Below are positions 41,788-51,892 of a stretch of DNA of 64,000 bases, piece by piece (positions within the stretch are counted from its first letter, which is position 1; the number at the start of each line of letters is the position of its first letter). Location of the stretch: contig JAZUDI010000012.1 in the NCBI GenBank assembly GCA_045639525.1, positions 46,436 to 110,435 on the forward strand, given 5' to 3'. The notes beneath the pieces are model-generated. The model had not been told where the DNA came from. It was given only the letters and a program-made list of their open reading frames with translations, and made no database searches. The position numbers were made by a program, and so were the translations under genes. This DNA comes from UBA1181 sp045639525. Its GTDB lineage: Bacteria; Bacteroidota; Bacteroidia; Bacteroidales; Paludibacteraceae.

Positions 41788-42789
41788 TTATCGTAATAAA
41801 CTTGTCAACACCTTAATCTCGATGGCGGGAGAAATCTTACCGTAAAGGATATTGTAGACAGAATCCATGATCGGCATATTCACCTGATACTTCTTGTTGA
41901 TCTCATGAATACACTTGGTTCCGTAATATCCCTCCGCAATCATCTCCATCTCCACCTGCGCGGTCTTCACCGAATATCCCTTTCCGATCATCGTTCCGAA
42001 GGTCCTGTTTCGGCTGAACTTGGAGTAACTGGTCACCAACAGGTCGCCCAGATAGGCGGACTCGGAGATGTTTCGTTGCTTCTCATTCACAATATTCAGG
42101 AATCGGTGCATCTCTTGGATAGCGTTGGAGATCAAGACCGCCTGGAAATTGTCGCCATATTTCAATCCGTGGCAGATACCCGCCGCGATGGCATAGACAT
42201 TCTTCAAGACGGAAGCGTACTCCAGACCGATCACATCATCCACCGTGGAGGTCTTTACATAGTTGCAGAGCAACATGTTGGCCAACATCTTCGCGTTGTC
42301 GCGCGAGACACCGCCGATGGTGAGGTACGACAAACGGTCCATGGCCACCTCCTCCGCATGCGAAGGACCGGAAATCACCAAGAGATTCTCCAATGGCACA
42401 TTGTAAATCTGGTTGAAATATTCAGACACCGTCAAATTCTCATCCGGCACGATACCCTTGATGGCGGATACGACGATCTTGCTCTTCAAAGAGGCACGTA
42501 GCTTCTTCAGATGTAATTTCAAGAAGGGCGAAGGCGTCGCGAAGATCAGAATATCCGAACGCCTCACCACCTCGTTGATGTTGCTGGAGAAATCAATCCT
42601 ATCGACATCAAACTGAGCCATGGAAAGATATGAGGGATTGTGTCCCATCTCCTTGAAATCGTCGATCTGATCCTGCCTACGCATGTACCAGTTGATCCGA
42701 CGATCCCTATTCGCCATACAGATTTTAGCGATAGCGGTTGCCCAACTACCACCGCCCATAATAGCGACTTTTGGTTCTTTAGCCTCCAT
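41788..42789 (-). CDS. gpsA: Glycerol-3-phosphate dehydrogenase (NAD(P)+)
   Basis: This 333-residue enzyme reduces dihydroxyacetone phosphate for phospholipid synthesis. KVAIMGGGSWATAIAKICMA is the NAD-binding start. LLVISGPSHAEEVAMDRLSY near residue 139 is the GpsA signature. GLEYASVLKNVYAIAAGICH near 190 holds the catalytic Lys (LKNVYA). It sits 3 bp after lysS and 38 bp before pgi on the same strand. Confidence 0.96.
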   Translation of the reverse strand: MEAKEPKVAIMGGGSWATAIAKICMANRDRRINWYMRRQDQIDDFKEMGHNPSYLSMAQFDVDRIDFSSNINEVVRRSDILIFATPSPFLKLHLKKLRASLKSKIVVSAIKGIVPDENLTVSEYFNQIYNVPLENLLVISGPSHAEEVAMDRLSYLTIGGVSRDNAKMLANMLLCNYVKTSTVDDVIGLEYASVLKNVYAIAAGICHGLKYGDNFQAVLISNAIQEMHRFLNIVNEKQRNISESAYLGDLLVTSYSKFSRNRTFGTMIGKGYSVKTAQVEMEMIAEGYYGTKCIHEINKKYQVNMPIMDSVYNILYGKISPAIEIKVLTSLLR

Positions 42790-42792
42790 ATA

Positions 42793-44517
42793 TTAGATTT
42801 TGCTGACCCACTCCGCAACCTCTTCACGGGTAGGATTAACCAAATCAAGTTTATATTTCTTGTTCAATCCACAAATATCCTGGTGCAACTTGTTCGGATT
42901 ACAATCCTTCAAGCTCTCGACGGTCAAGAAGCCAGCCTTTTGGATCACTTCAACCCAAGCCTCAGGAATTCCGAGCGCCACATATTTGGATTTAGCGTCC
43001 TTAGCCTGAGAAACCTCCGGCTTCATTTGAGGGAACAACATCACCTCTCCAATCATGAACTTACCAGTCATCAACATCACCAAACGGTCGATACCGATAC
43101 CGATACCGAATGTTGGAGGCATACCATATTGAAGCGCACGGAGGAAGTCGTGGTCGATGATCATCGCCTCGTCATCTCCCTTGTCGGCGAGCTTCATCTG
43201 ATCGATGAAGCGTTGCTCCTGATCGATTGGGTCGTTAAGCTCCGAATAGGCGTTCGCAAGCTCCTTACCGTTGACCATCAACTCGAAACGCTCGGTCAAG
43301 CCTGGCTTAGAGCGGTGCATCTTGGTAAGCGGAGACATCTCCACTGGATAGTCGCAAATGAAGGTTGGTTGGATAAAGTCACCCTCACAGGTCTCGCCGA
43401 AGATCTCGTCGATCAACTTACCCTTACCCATGGTCTCATCCACCTCGATACCGAGTTTCTTGGCCGTCTCGCGGATCTCCTCCTCGCTCATTGGATATAG
43501 GTCGTAGCCGGTCTTCTCCTTGATCGCGTCAAGGATAGGAAGGCGGCGGAACGGAGCCTTGAAAGAGATGATCTTTCCGTCGATCTCCACCTCAGGCTTG
43601 CCATTGGCGGCGATACAGATCTGCTCCAACATCTTCTCGGTGAAGTCCATACCCCAATTCAAATCCTTGTAAGAGACGTAGAGCTCCATACAGGTGAACT
43701 CTGGGTTGTGGGTCTTATCCATACCCTCGTTACGGAAGTTCTTACCCATCTCGTAAACACCCTCGAAACCACCTACGATCAGACGCTTCAAGTAGAGCTC
43801 TGTCGCGATACGCATATACATATCTTGGTTAAGGGCATTGAAGTGGGTAATGAATGGGCGAGCCGACGCACCACCCGCGATACTTTGAAGAATAGGTGTA
43901 TCCACCTCGGTATAACCTGCGTTATCCAATATATTGCGAAGCGTACGTACAATGGTAGCACGCTTTAGGAATGTCTCCTTCACACCCTCGTTCACCACCA
44001 AGTCCACATAACGTTGACGGTAACGGAGCTCTGGATCATCGAATGAGTCGTATGCCACACCATCCTTGTACTTAACGATCGGCAATGGACGCAAAGACTT
44101 ACTCAAAACGGTGATTTCAGCCGCATGGACAGAGATCTCTCCCATTTGGGTGCGGAATACATAACCCTTGATTCCCACAAAGTCACCGATGTCAAGCAAT
44201 TTCTTGAATACGACATTGTACATATCTTTGTTCTCGTCTGGACACAAGTCATCGCGGGAAATGTAAACCTGTACACGTCCCTTGCTATCTTGCAACTCCA
44301 TGAAAGAGGCTTTACCCATGATACGGCGGCTCATGATACGGCCGGCGATAGAGACCTCTTTACGAGGTGCGTCGTCAGAGAACTCGCTCTTTATATTTGT
44401 GGAATAATCCGTTACTACATACTCTGCGGCAGGATAAGGGTCAATTCCCATTGCGCGCAACTCCTTAAGGCTTTCTCGCCTAAGAATCTCCTGTTCACTC
44501 AAATCCAATAAGCTCAT
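42793..44517 (-). CDS. lysS: Lysyl-tRNA synthetase, class II
   Basis: This 574-residue enzyme charges tRNA-Lys. The OB-fold anticodon domain is near residues 60-150 (VSIAGRIMSRRIMGKASFME). Class II motif 1 is at SFDDPELRYRQRYVDLVVNE, motif 2 at FRNEGMDKTHNPEFTCMELY near 260, and motif 3 at GMPPTFGIGIGIDRLVMLMT near 465. After about residue 500 there is a 70-residue extra domain with helix-hairpin-like text (TVESLKDCNPNKLHQDICGL), present in Bacteroidales LysRS but not in E. coli. The gene begins a lysS-gpsA-pgi operon and has a -7 box 32 bp upstream. Confidence 0.97.
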   Translation of the reverse strand: MSLLDLSEQEILRRESLKELRAMGIDPYPAAEYVVTDYSTNIKSEFSDDAPRKEVSIAGRIMSRRIMGKASFMELQDSKGRVQVYISRDDLCPDENKDMYNVVFKKLLDIGDFVGIKGYVFRTQMGEISVHAAEITVLSKSLRPLPIVKYKDGVAYDSFDDPELRYRQRYVDLVVNEGVKETFLKRATIVRTLRNILDNAGYTEVDTPILQSIAGGASARPFITHFNALNQDMYMRIATELYLKRLIVGGFEGVYEMGKNFRNEGMDKTHNPEFTCMELYVSYKDLNWGMDFTEKMLEQICIAANGKPEVEIDGKIISFKAPFRRLPILDAIKEKTGYDLYPMSEEEIRETAKKLGIEVDETMGKGKLIDEIFGETCEGDFIQPTFICDYPVEMSPLTKMHRSKPGLTERFELMVNGKELANAYSELNDPIDQEQRFIDQMKLADKGDDEAMIIDHDFLRALQYGMPPTFGIGIGIDRLVMLMTGKFMIGEVMLFPQMKPEVSQAKDAKSKYVALGIPEAWVEVIQKAGFLTVESLKDCNPNKLHQDICGLNKKYKLDLVNPTREEVAEWVSKI

Positions 44518-44548
44518 CAGTCTATTTTCTTATAATTATCCAATGTGG

Positions 44549-44556
44549 CAAAGGTA
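44549..44556 (-). promoter_or_regulatory. Likely -7 promoter box of lysS
   Basis: The minus strand reads TACCTTTG, a perfect TAnnTTTG, 32 bp upstream of the lysS start. A TTTG at the standard -33 distance is not clear. Confidence 0.55.
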
Positions 44557-44674
44557 CAAAAAAAGGTGATAGAAAACACGTTTTATAAATTAAGAAATGT
44601 AAAATAATAGTCAAGGAGTTACATTTTGAAGTCAATAAAGGGAGGTAGGAAACGACTCGACACGCAAAGCGCGC

Positions 44675-44710
44675 AAAAAAAAGCGATCCGCAGACCAAAC
44701 TGCGGATCGC
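44675..44710 (-). terminator. Terminator after the PorP/SprF gene
   Basis: GCGATCCGCAG pairs perfectly with CTGCGGATCGC around ACCAAA. On the minus strand TTTTTTTT follows. It closes the porP/adhesin operon, upstream of lysS. Confidence 0.92.
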
Positions 44711-44756
44711 TATATGCTTCGGAGGGTATCCCCTCCCCATCCTAATCTGTAAACGA

Positions 44757-45737
44757 TTACCAGTAAACAACCGGACAAGGGTACTTCTCCTTCACGCGGA
44801 TCACATAGATCAAGTTCAACTCATGCGACCACGAACCATTCTTCTTCTTGCGGGAGGTGAAGATATCATAGACATAGTTGGCTTGGAAACTGCCGAATTG
44901 GACACCGGCTGTCACAGAAGGGGTATGGATGCCACCCAAATCGGTGCGGTATGAGGCTCCGATCAACATCGGGCTAATCAAAGCGCAGACGCTCACATAG
45001 AGGCTCTTGAATACATCCTGCTTCTGGAAATTGACCGTGGCGAACAAATAGTTGCTGGACAAGTCATCACGGCTGAACAAACCATTCTTGTACTGCAAGT
45101 CATGGAAGTAGGTGGCGTGGAAGACGAGTTTGCGCTGCAACTGGTTGTCCGGCTTGTCCAAGAATCCGTTCTTAGGCTCTCCAATGTGGTAAACGGAGGC
45201 ACCCACCGTCAACTTGTTCTCGATGATGTAGGAGGCACCCGCCGAGAAGTCGGGGAAGACGCGGGAGTCATGCTCCAAGTTCTCCAGTGTCTCATTGGTA
45301 ACCTCTCTATAATAGGGGTTGTATTGGTCTTCAAACACCAAATTGCCACCCATGAAGTTGGCATAGACAGAGGCTTGGACACCCAAACGGACGAATTGCC
45401 CCTCTGTGGTACGAATGGTGTGGGAGTAGATCAAATCGAAATCGTTGACCTGGTATGTACCGGCCGCCATGTTATCGTAAGCGTAGGCGAAACCGATGGA
45501 GCACATCTGCTTGTAAAAGTTTTGGTCGTATGAGAAACGGACCGTATGATATTTATTTCCCAAAGCGGGCCATTGCTGACGGTAGTTCAAACCGAAACGA
45601 ATCGCATTCGCGCCACCCACCAAGGAGGGGTTTAGACTAAATGGCACATTGTTGTGGTTGGAGAAGGAGTAATCCTGCGCCCAAACGCTTGTAAACGAAC
45701 AGATTGCCAATAGTATGCCAACACAAAATTTCTTCAT
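44757..45737 (-). CDS. PorP/SprF-family type IX secretion outer-membrane protein
   Basis: This 326-residue beta-barrel protein has a signal peptide (KKFCVGILLAICSFTSVWAQ). SFSNHNNVPFSLNPSLVGGA and IRFGLNYRQQWPALGNKYHT are the family's N-terminal pattern (N-P-l-G, yR-QWp). VGASVYHIGEPKNGFLDKPD and LTVGASVYHIGEP fit later strands. In T9SS, PorP/SprF proteins link a specific type B cargo to the translocon or the surface. It lies 11 bp after the giant CTD-containing protein gene, the usual pairing of SprF-like protein with its cargo. Confidence 0.95.
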   Translation of the reverse strand: MKKFCVGILLAICSFTSVWAQDYSFSNHNNVPFSLNPSLVGGANAIRFGLNYRQQWPALGNKYHTVRFSYDQNFYKQMCSIGFAYAYDNMAAGTYQVNDFDLIYSHTIRTTEGQFVRLGVQASVYANFMGGNLVFEDQYNPYYREVTNETLENLEHDSRVFPDFSAGASYIIENKLTVGASVYHIGEPKNGFLDKPDNQLQRKLVFHATYFHDLQYKNGLFSRDDLSSNYLFATVNFQKQDVFKSLYVSVCALISPMLIGASYRTDLGGIHTPSVTAGVQFGSFQANYVYDIFTSRKKKNGSWSHELNLIYVIRVKEKYPCPVVYW

Positions 45738-45748
45738 TATCTTATCTT

Positions 45749-48700
45749 CTATTTAAGAATTGATACATAACCTCGTTTTTTACCGCTTTTGTCTATGCCT
45801 TTATAGTTGCTCGAAAAGTCAACCGTCCAACCATAGACCTCAATAGGGCAAGGATGTCCATTCAAATCATTTCCATCCCACTCGGCATCTATATCATTGC
45901 CTTCAAAGACAACCTGACCTAAACGGTTGTAGATGACGAAATGGAACTTTTCCATGTATTCCCCTCCCAAGAAACGGAACACATCGTTAAGTCCATCACC
46001 ATTAGGCGTAAACATATTTGGAGCCCAGAAATCTTTCCAGACGTACACATAGGAGGAGTGGTGGTACATACATCCATCCTCGGTGCGGGCACGCATGAAA
46101 ACGCGGAAGGAGTCCTCTGTCATCACATCCACATCCTTGTATCTGTGGATGACATCCTCACCGACAAGGTCGTCGGATCCATCACCCGGATCCCATGTCC
46201 ATTCGGTATTTTTAGGGAAAAATCCACGGAAATGAACCGTAGGATCCTCCTTCTCGATAACGGCAGGAAGTATCTGGAAGGTCATATCGTTGTGATCTTT
46301 GGGTTTGATCCACATCGAGTCCTTACTCTGACAACCATTATCATCCGAGCCAACTACATACACCATCGTTGGTTCCTCTATCAAAGCGTCGAGCTCGTAA
46401 GATGATGTACCTGAGATAGTTACATTATAAGGTTCACTATTCCAAACATAATAAGATGCGCCCTCCGCCACCATTTCGACTTCGGTAGGAGCACCAGGAC
46501 AGCCCTTCTTACGAACTTCCCTCAAAGATACATTTAAATCTGGATAAACCTCTACTTTAATTGTTTTTTTTGCATAACATCCATCAAATAATCTTCCTTT
46601 GACCATATACGAGGTCGGAGTTGACAAAGAATAAGATATCGAGGCGGTGCTATCCCCCGTCGACCAAACGTACTCGTCGGCACCCGTTGCGGTAAGCGTA
46701 AAGACTTGATTCTTACACACTTTTGTCTCTCCTATCACATTCAAGGTAGGCATCGGGCTTACAGTCACGTAAATATCCAACGAGGAGGAGCAATCACCCT
46801 TCGAACCGATCAACGTCACCAACGAATTATTTTCCGGGGTATAAACCAAACGGTCGCCCTCCCGGATAATGGCGCTATTCTCCGACCAGGTGTAATTGGT
46901 GGCGCCCGCCGCCAATAGAACGACGCTCTCGCCTTGGCAGACACTGGTCTCACCCGTATAGGAGATGACAGGTGGCATCACAGTGTGCACCTTACGCTTC
47001 GCCGTGTTAGAGCAGCCATGCGCGTTCCAAGCCTTCACCTCGAACTCACGCTCGCCCGTCACCGTCTCGGTCACGCTGGCGTCGGAGGCACCCGTATTCC
47101 AGATATATTGCGTCAGGTTGTCGCCCTTGGCCGTCAAGGTAACGCTTCCATTCTCGCAGACCACGTCCGCGCCCTCGATGTAAACCACCGGATTAGGGCT
47201 CACAACAAATGGGATATCCACCTTATTGGTACATCCGTTCGCATTCTTTCCCACCACGGAAACGGTGGATGAGAGGGTCGGTTTGGCACGGTAAGTGTCG
47301 CCCGGCTGCAACGCGTTCCAAATGTATTCGTCGGCGCCATGGGCCATCAGAGCCAAAGAGTCATCCTGACAAAGGAGGGTGTTACCATCCACCCATACAT
47401 TCGGAGAGGGCAACACGGTGATAGGGACCTCCATTTTCGAGGAACAACCACCCGTCGTACCCTTCACCCAAAGGTTGATACTGGAATTGGGCTGTAGGAT
47501 CAACGAATTGGAGAGGGTTCCGTCGCTCCACTCGTACGAGGAGGCACCCGAAGCGGTGAGGCTCACCGCCACGCCTCGACATACTGTGGTCACACCAGTG
47601 ACGTTCAGTTCAGGATTAGGGATCACATCCACCTTGTACTCCCGCTTATTCTTACAGCCAAACACCGTATCGGTACCCACCACCTCAAAGAGGGTGGTCT
47701 CATTGAGATAGCTATCGCAATTGGCCCCCACAAACCCGTTGCTCCACTGGAACACGCAAGGATACTCGTCGGAGATCGCCTTCATGTTGACAATCGATCC
47801 GGCACAGACGCTCAAAGGTCCCTCCACGCTGAAACTTGGCATAGGATGAACCTTCACCTCATAGGAGGCGCTCGCGGCGCAATTCTGGGCGGAGATACCC
47901 TTCACATAGAAGACCTGGCTGGAGACCAAAGTCTTATCCACATAGTCCTGACGCTCTCCCGTACTCCACTCGTAGGTGTCGGCGCCTTGGGCATGCAGGC
48001 TCACACTCTCGCCCGCACATATTTCGGTCTTTCCATAGATCGCCACCAAAGGGACCGGATTGACCACAATCGGAATCTCCAACCTTCCCTTGCAATCGCC
48101 ATTGTAGCCCTCCACCCAATAGGAGGTGGTATTTAGGGAGGGGGTCCTGTTGATTACAGGTCCGGTGGTTCCGTCATCCCAAACATAGGATTGGGCACCC
48201 TCCACCCAAAGGCTCAACTGCTCGCCGTCGCACAAATCACGGTTTCCGAAGACCGTCATCCTCGGCGAGGAGACCACCGCCAACTTGTAGGAGGCGCTTC
48301 CCGAACAACCATTGGCGTCGGTACCTACTACGGTATAGGTGGAGGTAGCGGTCGGTGCGACCATCAAGGAGTCGCCGGAATAGACATTCATCCAGAAATA
48401 CTCTTCGGCGCCCGAAGCGTTCAAAATAGCCTGGTCGCCCGAACAGATTTGCGAAGGTCCCGTGATCGAGACCTCAGGGACTGGATTCACCACAACATTC
48501 GCGCACTTCGAACTTTTACAACCCGTCTTGGTGTAGGTACCTGTCACGCAATAGGTGGTGGATTGTTGCGGCGTGAAATGGAGGGTGTCGCCCACTGTGG
48601 CAGAGCTCCAGACATATTGGTCCGCATCTCCCCACACCCACAACTTCGCCGGGGTGTTGAAGCAGACCGAGGAGTCTCCCTTGATATAAATGGTAGGCGA

Positions 48701-50389
48701 AGAGGAGACGCCCACATAGACATCTTTCGAATATTGGCAGTTGAACTGGTCGATGATATTCACACGGTAAGTCTGGCTGGAAACCGCCTGCTCGCTCATG
48801 GAGATATCCCTTGAAATCGTATCGCCAGCCTGATTCAACCAGAAAAACTCATTGCCGATCTGGGAAGAGAGGCAAGAGAGCGCGATCATATCGCCATAGC
48901 AGACACTCTGATCGCCATCAATGGTCAACAGCGGCTTGGGATTGACCTTCACAATCTTCGAGAAGGTGGAGGAGCATCCTCTGCCGGAGACCACCGTCAA
49001 AGAGACGGTGTATTCGCCACCCTCTTGGTATTCATGGACAGGCGAGGCCTCCGCGGAGAAGAATCCGTCGCCAAAATCCCAGCGATAGGTTTTGATCTCA
49101 TCACGCTTCACCACGCTCTTATCGAAGAAGCGCACGGTCATATCACAAGTATCCTTGTAGTCGAAGTTGGGATCCAAGACGATGGTCGTCAAGACCGTGT
49201 CGGTCTGGATTCGGGTACAAGCCGAATTGGAACCGATCATCTCACAGCAATAATGGGCGCCATCCACAATCTGGTCTTTCGGAATCACCGCCACATTACC
49301 GGTGGATTGAAGCGGCATCAAGTCATCACATCGATACCAATTGTATGAGACAAAGCCCTTAGGCGCCGTGATGACCGCGTCATCGTTTCCACAGTTACGA
49401 GGGATCAACTGTAATGGTTCGGTACGTCCCCAGAAATAGCCATAGGCCTTGTGGCTACCCGCCATCTCCTTGTTGTTGGTCGTATTTACCAGACAGTCAT
49501 GCGTCACGATGTCGATCGTCACCTTATAGCCCAAATAATTCCTCAAATCGTAACTGACCGTCGACCACGGCTGATAGACATAATCCTCCGGACGTTGGTT
49601 ATCGCTCTCGTTCCTACCCTTCTCCACTTTCGCCTCGGTACAGGTGGCCGGATTTTGGATCAAGGAGTTGTTGAAACTCGCATTTCCGGAGAAAGACATA
49701 CAGTTGAGCGTCACCTCCTTGCCCTCCGGCGATTCAATCTTCACATCGACATAGAAGGCCGGCATCTGGTAAGACTCATGCTTATCATTGGTCGGCACAT
49801 GGAGCACACAAGCATATTTATAAGTAAAGAGCGTGCTTTGTTCGTTCACCACAAACGAGTAACGCATACGTTCGGCGAAGGCGCCTGAATATTTGCTTCT
49901 ACCCTCGGCATATCCATTGTTCCTTCCGATCTGGATAACCGCCTCATCGTCGGGATTGACATAAAAATCACTGCAAGCGATGATCGGGTCGGTCTGGCCC
50001 AAATCACTCTTCAGCATCATTCTTTGGTCGTTTTTCGCAGCCTCTTGGGTGGCCTTCTTCCAGGAATAGACATAACTATAGACGGCATCTTCACCCTCGC
50101 CCTCCACTTTGGGATAGTACATACCCGTATAGAGATTCCATCCATCCAAGGTTCCGCCAACGGTCAAGCCATCGTTCAAGGGGAGATCATCCGCCTCGAC
50201 ATCGACACCTTCCCAATCAGGGCCGATCAAGCCACCAGCAGCGCCACCACCTCCTGCGCCAGCACCGCCGCCAGCAGCACCAGGTCCTCCGCCCGCACCA
50301 GGTCCACCTTGACCACCAGGAGCAGCTGTCACACTAAGAACAGTGAATAAAAACAAGCACAATATGCTTATTAAATTTTTCGTCTTCAT
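45749..50389 (-). CDS. Giant T9SS type B cargo with PKD and repeated Ig-like domains
   Basis: The protein has 1546 residues from the ATG at 50387-50389 (MKTKNLISILCLFLFTVLSV), which gives a clean signal peptide; the longer frame has none. A Gly/Ala/Pro low-complexity part follows (GGQGGPGAGGGPGAAGGGAG). A PKD domain is near residue 445 (TYRWDFGDGFFSAEASPVHE). Then about ten Ig-like repeats of around 80 residues share a C-G-x-x-L-A-G-A-x-Y-W core, for example YEWSTGERQDYVDKTLVSSQ. The end is a gliding-motility-type C-terminal domain: FWAPNMFTPNGDGLNDVFRF and YNRLGQVVFEGNDIDAEWDG. It is likely an adhesin or surface matrix protein exported by T9SS with the PorP/SprF partner 11 bp downstream. A consensus promoter lies upstream. 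Confidence 0.94.
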   Translation of the reverse strand: MKTKNLISILCLFLFTVLSVTAAPGGQGGPGAGGGPGAAGGGAGAGGGGAAGGLIGPDWEGVDVEADDLPLNDGLTVGGTLDGWNLYTGMYYPKVEGEGEDAVYSYVYSWKKATQEAAKNDQRMMLKSDLGQTDPIIACSDFYVNPDDEAVIQIGRNNGYAEGRSKYSGAFAERMRYSFVVNEQSTLFTYKYACVLHVPTNDKHESYQMPAFYVDVKIESPEGKEVTLNCMSFSGNASFNNSLIQNPATCTEAKVEKGRNESDNQRPEDYVYQPWSTVSYDLRNYLGYKVTIDIVTHDCLVNTTNNKEMAGSHKAYGYFWGRTEPLQLIPRNCGNDDAVITAPKGFVSYNWYRCDDLMPLQSTGNVAVIPKDQIVDGAHYCCEMIGSNSACTRIQTDTVLTTIVLDPNFDYKDTCDMTVRFFDKSVVKRDEIKTYRWDFGDGFFSAEASPVHEYQEGGEYTVSLTVVSGRGCSSTFSKIVKVNPKPLLTIDGDQSVCYGDMIALSCLSSQIGNEFFWLNQAGDTISRDISMSEQAVSSQTYRVNIIDQFNCQYSKDVYVGVSSSPTIYIKGDSSVCFNTPAKLWVWGDADQYVWSSATVGDTLHFTPQQSTTYCVTGTYTKTGCKSSKCANVVVNPVPEVSITGPSQICSGDQAILNASGAEEYFWMNVYSGDSLMVAPTATSTYTVVGTDANGCSGSASYKLAVVSSPRMTVFGNRDLCDGEQLSLWVEGAQSYVWDDGTTGPVINRTPSLNTTSYWVEGYNGDCKGRLEIPIVVNPVPLVAIYGKTEICAGESVSLHAQGADTYEWSTGERQDYVDKTLVSSQVFYVKGISAQNCAASASYEVKVHPMPSFSVEGPLSVCAGSIVNMKAISDEYPCVFQWSNGFVGANCDSYLNETTLFEVVGTDTVFGCKNKREYKVDVIPNPELNVTGVTTVCRGVAVSLTASGASSYEWSDGTLSNSLILQPNSSINLWVKGTTGGCSSKMEVPITVLPSPNVWVDGNTLLCQDDSLALMAHGADEYIWNALQPGDTYRAKPTLSSTVSVVGKNANGCTNKVDIPFVVSPNPVVYIEGADVVCENGSVTLTAKGDNLTQYIWNTGASDASVTETVTGEREFEVKAWNAHGCSNTAKRKVHTVMPPVISYTGETSVCQGESVVLLAAGATNYTWSENSAIIREGDRLVYTPENNSLVTLIGSKGDCSSSLDIYVTVSPMPTLNVIGETKVCKNQVFTLTATGADEYVWSTGDSTASISYSLSTPTSYMVKGRLFDGCYAKKTIKVEVYPDLNVSLREVRKKGCPGAPTEVEMVAEGASYYVWNSEPYNVTISGTSSYELDALIEEPTMVYVVGSDDNGCQSKDSMWIKPKDHNDMTFQILPAVIEKEDPTVHFRGFFPKNTEWTWDPGDGSDDLVGEDVIHRYKDVDVMTEDSFRVFMRARTEDGCMYHHSSYVYVWKDFWAPNMFTPNGDGLNDVFRFLGGEYMEKFHFVIYNRLGQVVFEGNDIDAEWDGNDLNGHPCPIEVYGWTVDFSSNYKGIDKSGKKRGYVSILK

Positions 50390-50422
50390 ATTAACATCCA
50401 GCAATATACTATAACCTATTAA

Positions 50423-50455
50423 CAAATATACTTTATGACAATCCACTCACTCAAA
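50423..50455 (-). promoter_or_regulatory. Consensus Bacteroidota promoter for the T9SS cargo operon
   Basis: On the minus strand TTTG (50455-50452), a 21-bp spacer and TATATTTG (50430-50423) match the TTTG/TAnnTTTG consensus. Transcription should start about 50416, 27 bp before the ATG at 50389. This supports the shorter start. Confidence 0.7.
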
Positions 50456-50650
50456 AACACACGAACAGCCTTATCACCCCTGGATGACAAACTGTGTGTT
50501 GCTTAATAATGTAAGATATTATGGTTTGTCGGATATCTATTCCGAACGGGTACAAAAGTACCGCCAATTTAAGAAAATATCAATTAATCAAAGATATATG
50601 CAACAAACAAGAAGATTACATCAACCAACCATATTGTTTTTTCGGTGAAA

Positions 50651-51892
50651 TTACACTTTGTTGGAATAGACCAACATCGAGAGCATATCTTCACGGAAGA
50701 GCTGGTCAGAGAGATCCCGCAACTGCTCGGAGGTGATCGCGTTGAGCTGTTCGCTCACTTGCGAAAGGGTCTCCACCTTGTCGAAATAGAGGAAACTGCG
50801 GGCCAACGACAAGACATAGTTCTCGCGGTTCTCCTGCATAATGGTCAGCTGTCCCATCCACTGACGTTTCAACTGAGCCAACTTCTGCGGGGTGATGAGT
50901 TCCGTCCGCAACCTTTTCAACTCCTCCATCACCAAAGCGGCACACCGCTCCCGGTTCTTCTCGTCGGTTCCGAAATAGACGGAAAAGATGCCCGTGTCCG
51001 AATAGGGGGAGTAGACCGACTCCACGTTATAGGCCATGCCATTCTTCTCACGAAGCAGCAGGTTCAAACGGCTATTCATGCCTGGTCCGCCCAAGATGTT
51101 ATTGACCAAACCGAAAGCCAATCTGCGCTCATCGCTCAGGTCGAAGGCCCTGACGCCGATCATCACGTGCGACTGGCAGGTACTCTTCTTCACGAACTGA
51201 CGTTGCGGAATATAGGCGGATGGGGCTACCCGATCCGTCTGTATATGGGTGGCGGGGACATCCATCAAATACTTTTCCGCCAAATGTTCCACCCTTTTGA
51301 AATCGATGTTTCCAATGGAAAAGAATAAGATACGGTCGGTCGTGTAGTTGCGCTCGACGAAACGGCGCACATCCGCCGACTTATAACGCTTCAAAGCCCT
51401 CTTCTCCCCCAAGATGTTTCGCCCCATCGGAGAGCCAGAGAAGACCATATCCTCAAAATCGTCGTAAATCAGTTCGGCAGGGGAATCCTTATAGGACTGG
51501 ATCTCGTCTATCACCACATCCACCTCCTTGTCCATCTCCTTTTGCGGAAATGTGGAGTGGAAAACCACATCGGCGCAGAGCTCCATCGCACGGTCGAAAT
51601 GGGTGGTCAACGCAGTCGCGTAAACGTATGTCTCCTCCTTGGTGGTATAGGCATTGAGTTCGCCACCCACCGCATCCAATCGGTTGACGATATGGTAGGC
51701 CTTGCGTTTCTCGGTACCCTTGAAGAGCAGATGTTCGACGAAATGGGCCATACCCGACTCCTCCGGCAACTCGTCACGCGTGCCCACATTGATGGCGAAT
51801 CCGCAGTAGGCCACAGGCGAACGATCCCTCATGTGCACCAAGCGGAGGCCGTTGGGCAATTTGGCATAGAATATCGGGGACTCCTTTTTCAT
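50651..51892 (-). CDS. M16-family zinc metallopeptidase
   Basis: This is a 413-residue peptidase. The inverted zinc motif HxxEH is visible in GMAHFVEHLLFKGTEKRKAY (H50, E53, H54), and the second Glu lies about 76 residues further in the YKDSPAELIYDDF region. The C-terminal M16_C half has GPGMNSRLNLLLREKNGMAY, the standard R-Y loop. No signal peptide is seen, so it may act in the cytosol or periplasm like other Bacteroidota pitrilysin-like proteins. The ATG overlaps the DUF3109 stop (ATGA). Confidence 0.93.
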   Translation of the reverse strand: MKKESPIFYAKLPNGLRLVHMRDRSPVAYCGFAINVGTRDELPEESGMAHFVEHLLFKGTEKRKAYHIVNRLDAVGGELNAYTTKEETYVYATALTTHFDRAMELCADVVFHSTFPQKEMDKEVDVVIDEIQSYKDSPAELIYDDFEDMVFSGSPMGRNILGEKRALKRYKSADVRRFVERNYTTDRILFFSIGNIDFKRVEHLAEKYLMDVPATHIQTDRVAPSAYIPQRQFVKKSTCQSHVMIGVRAFDLSDERRLAFGLVNNILGGPGMNSRLNLLLREKNGMAYNVESVYSPYSDTGIFSVYFGTDEKNRERCAALVMEELKRLRTELITPQKLAQLKRQWMGQLTIMQENRENYVLSLARSFLYFDKVETLSQVSEQLNAITSEQLRDLSDQLFREDMLSMLVYSNKV

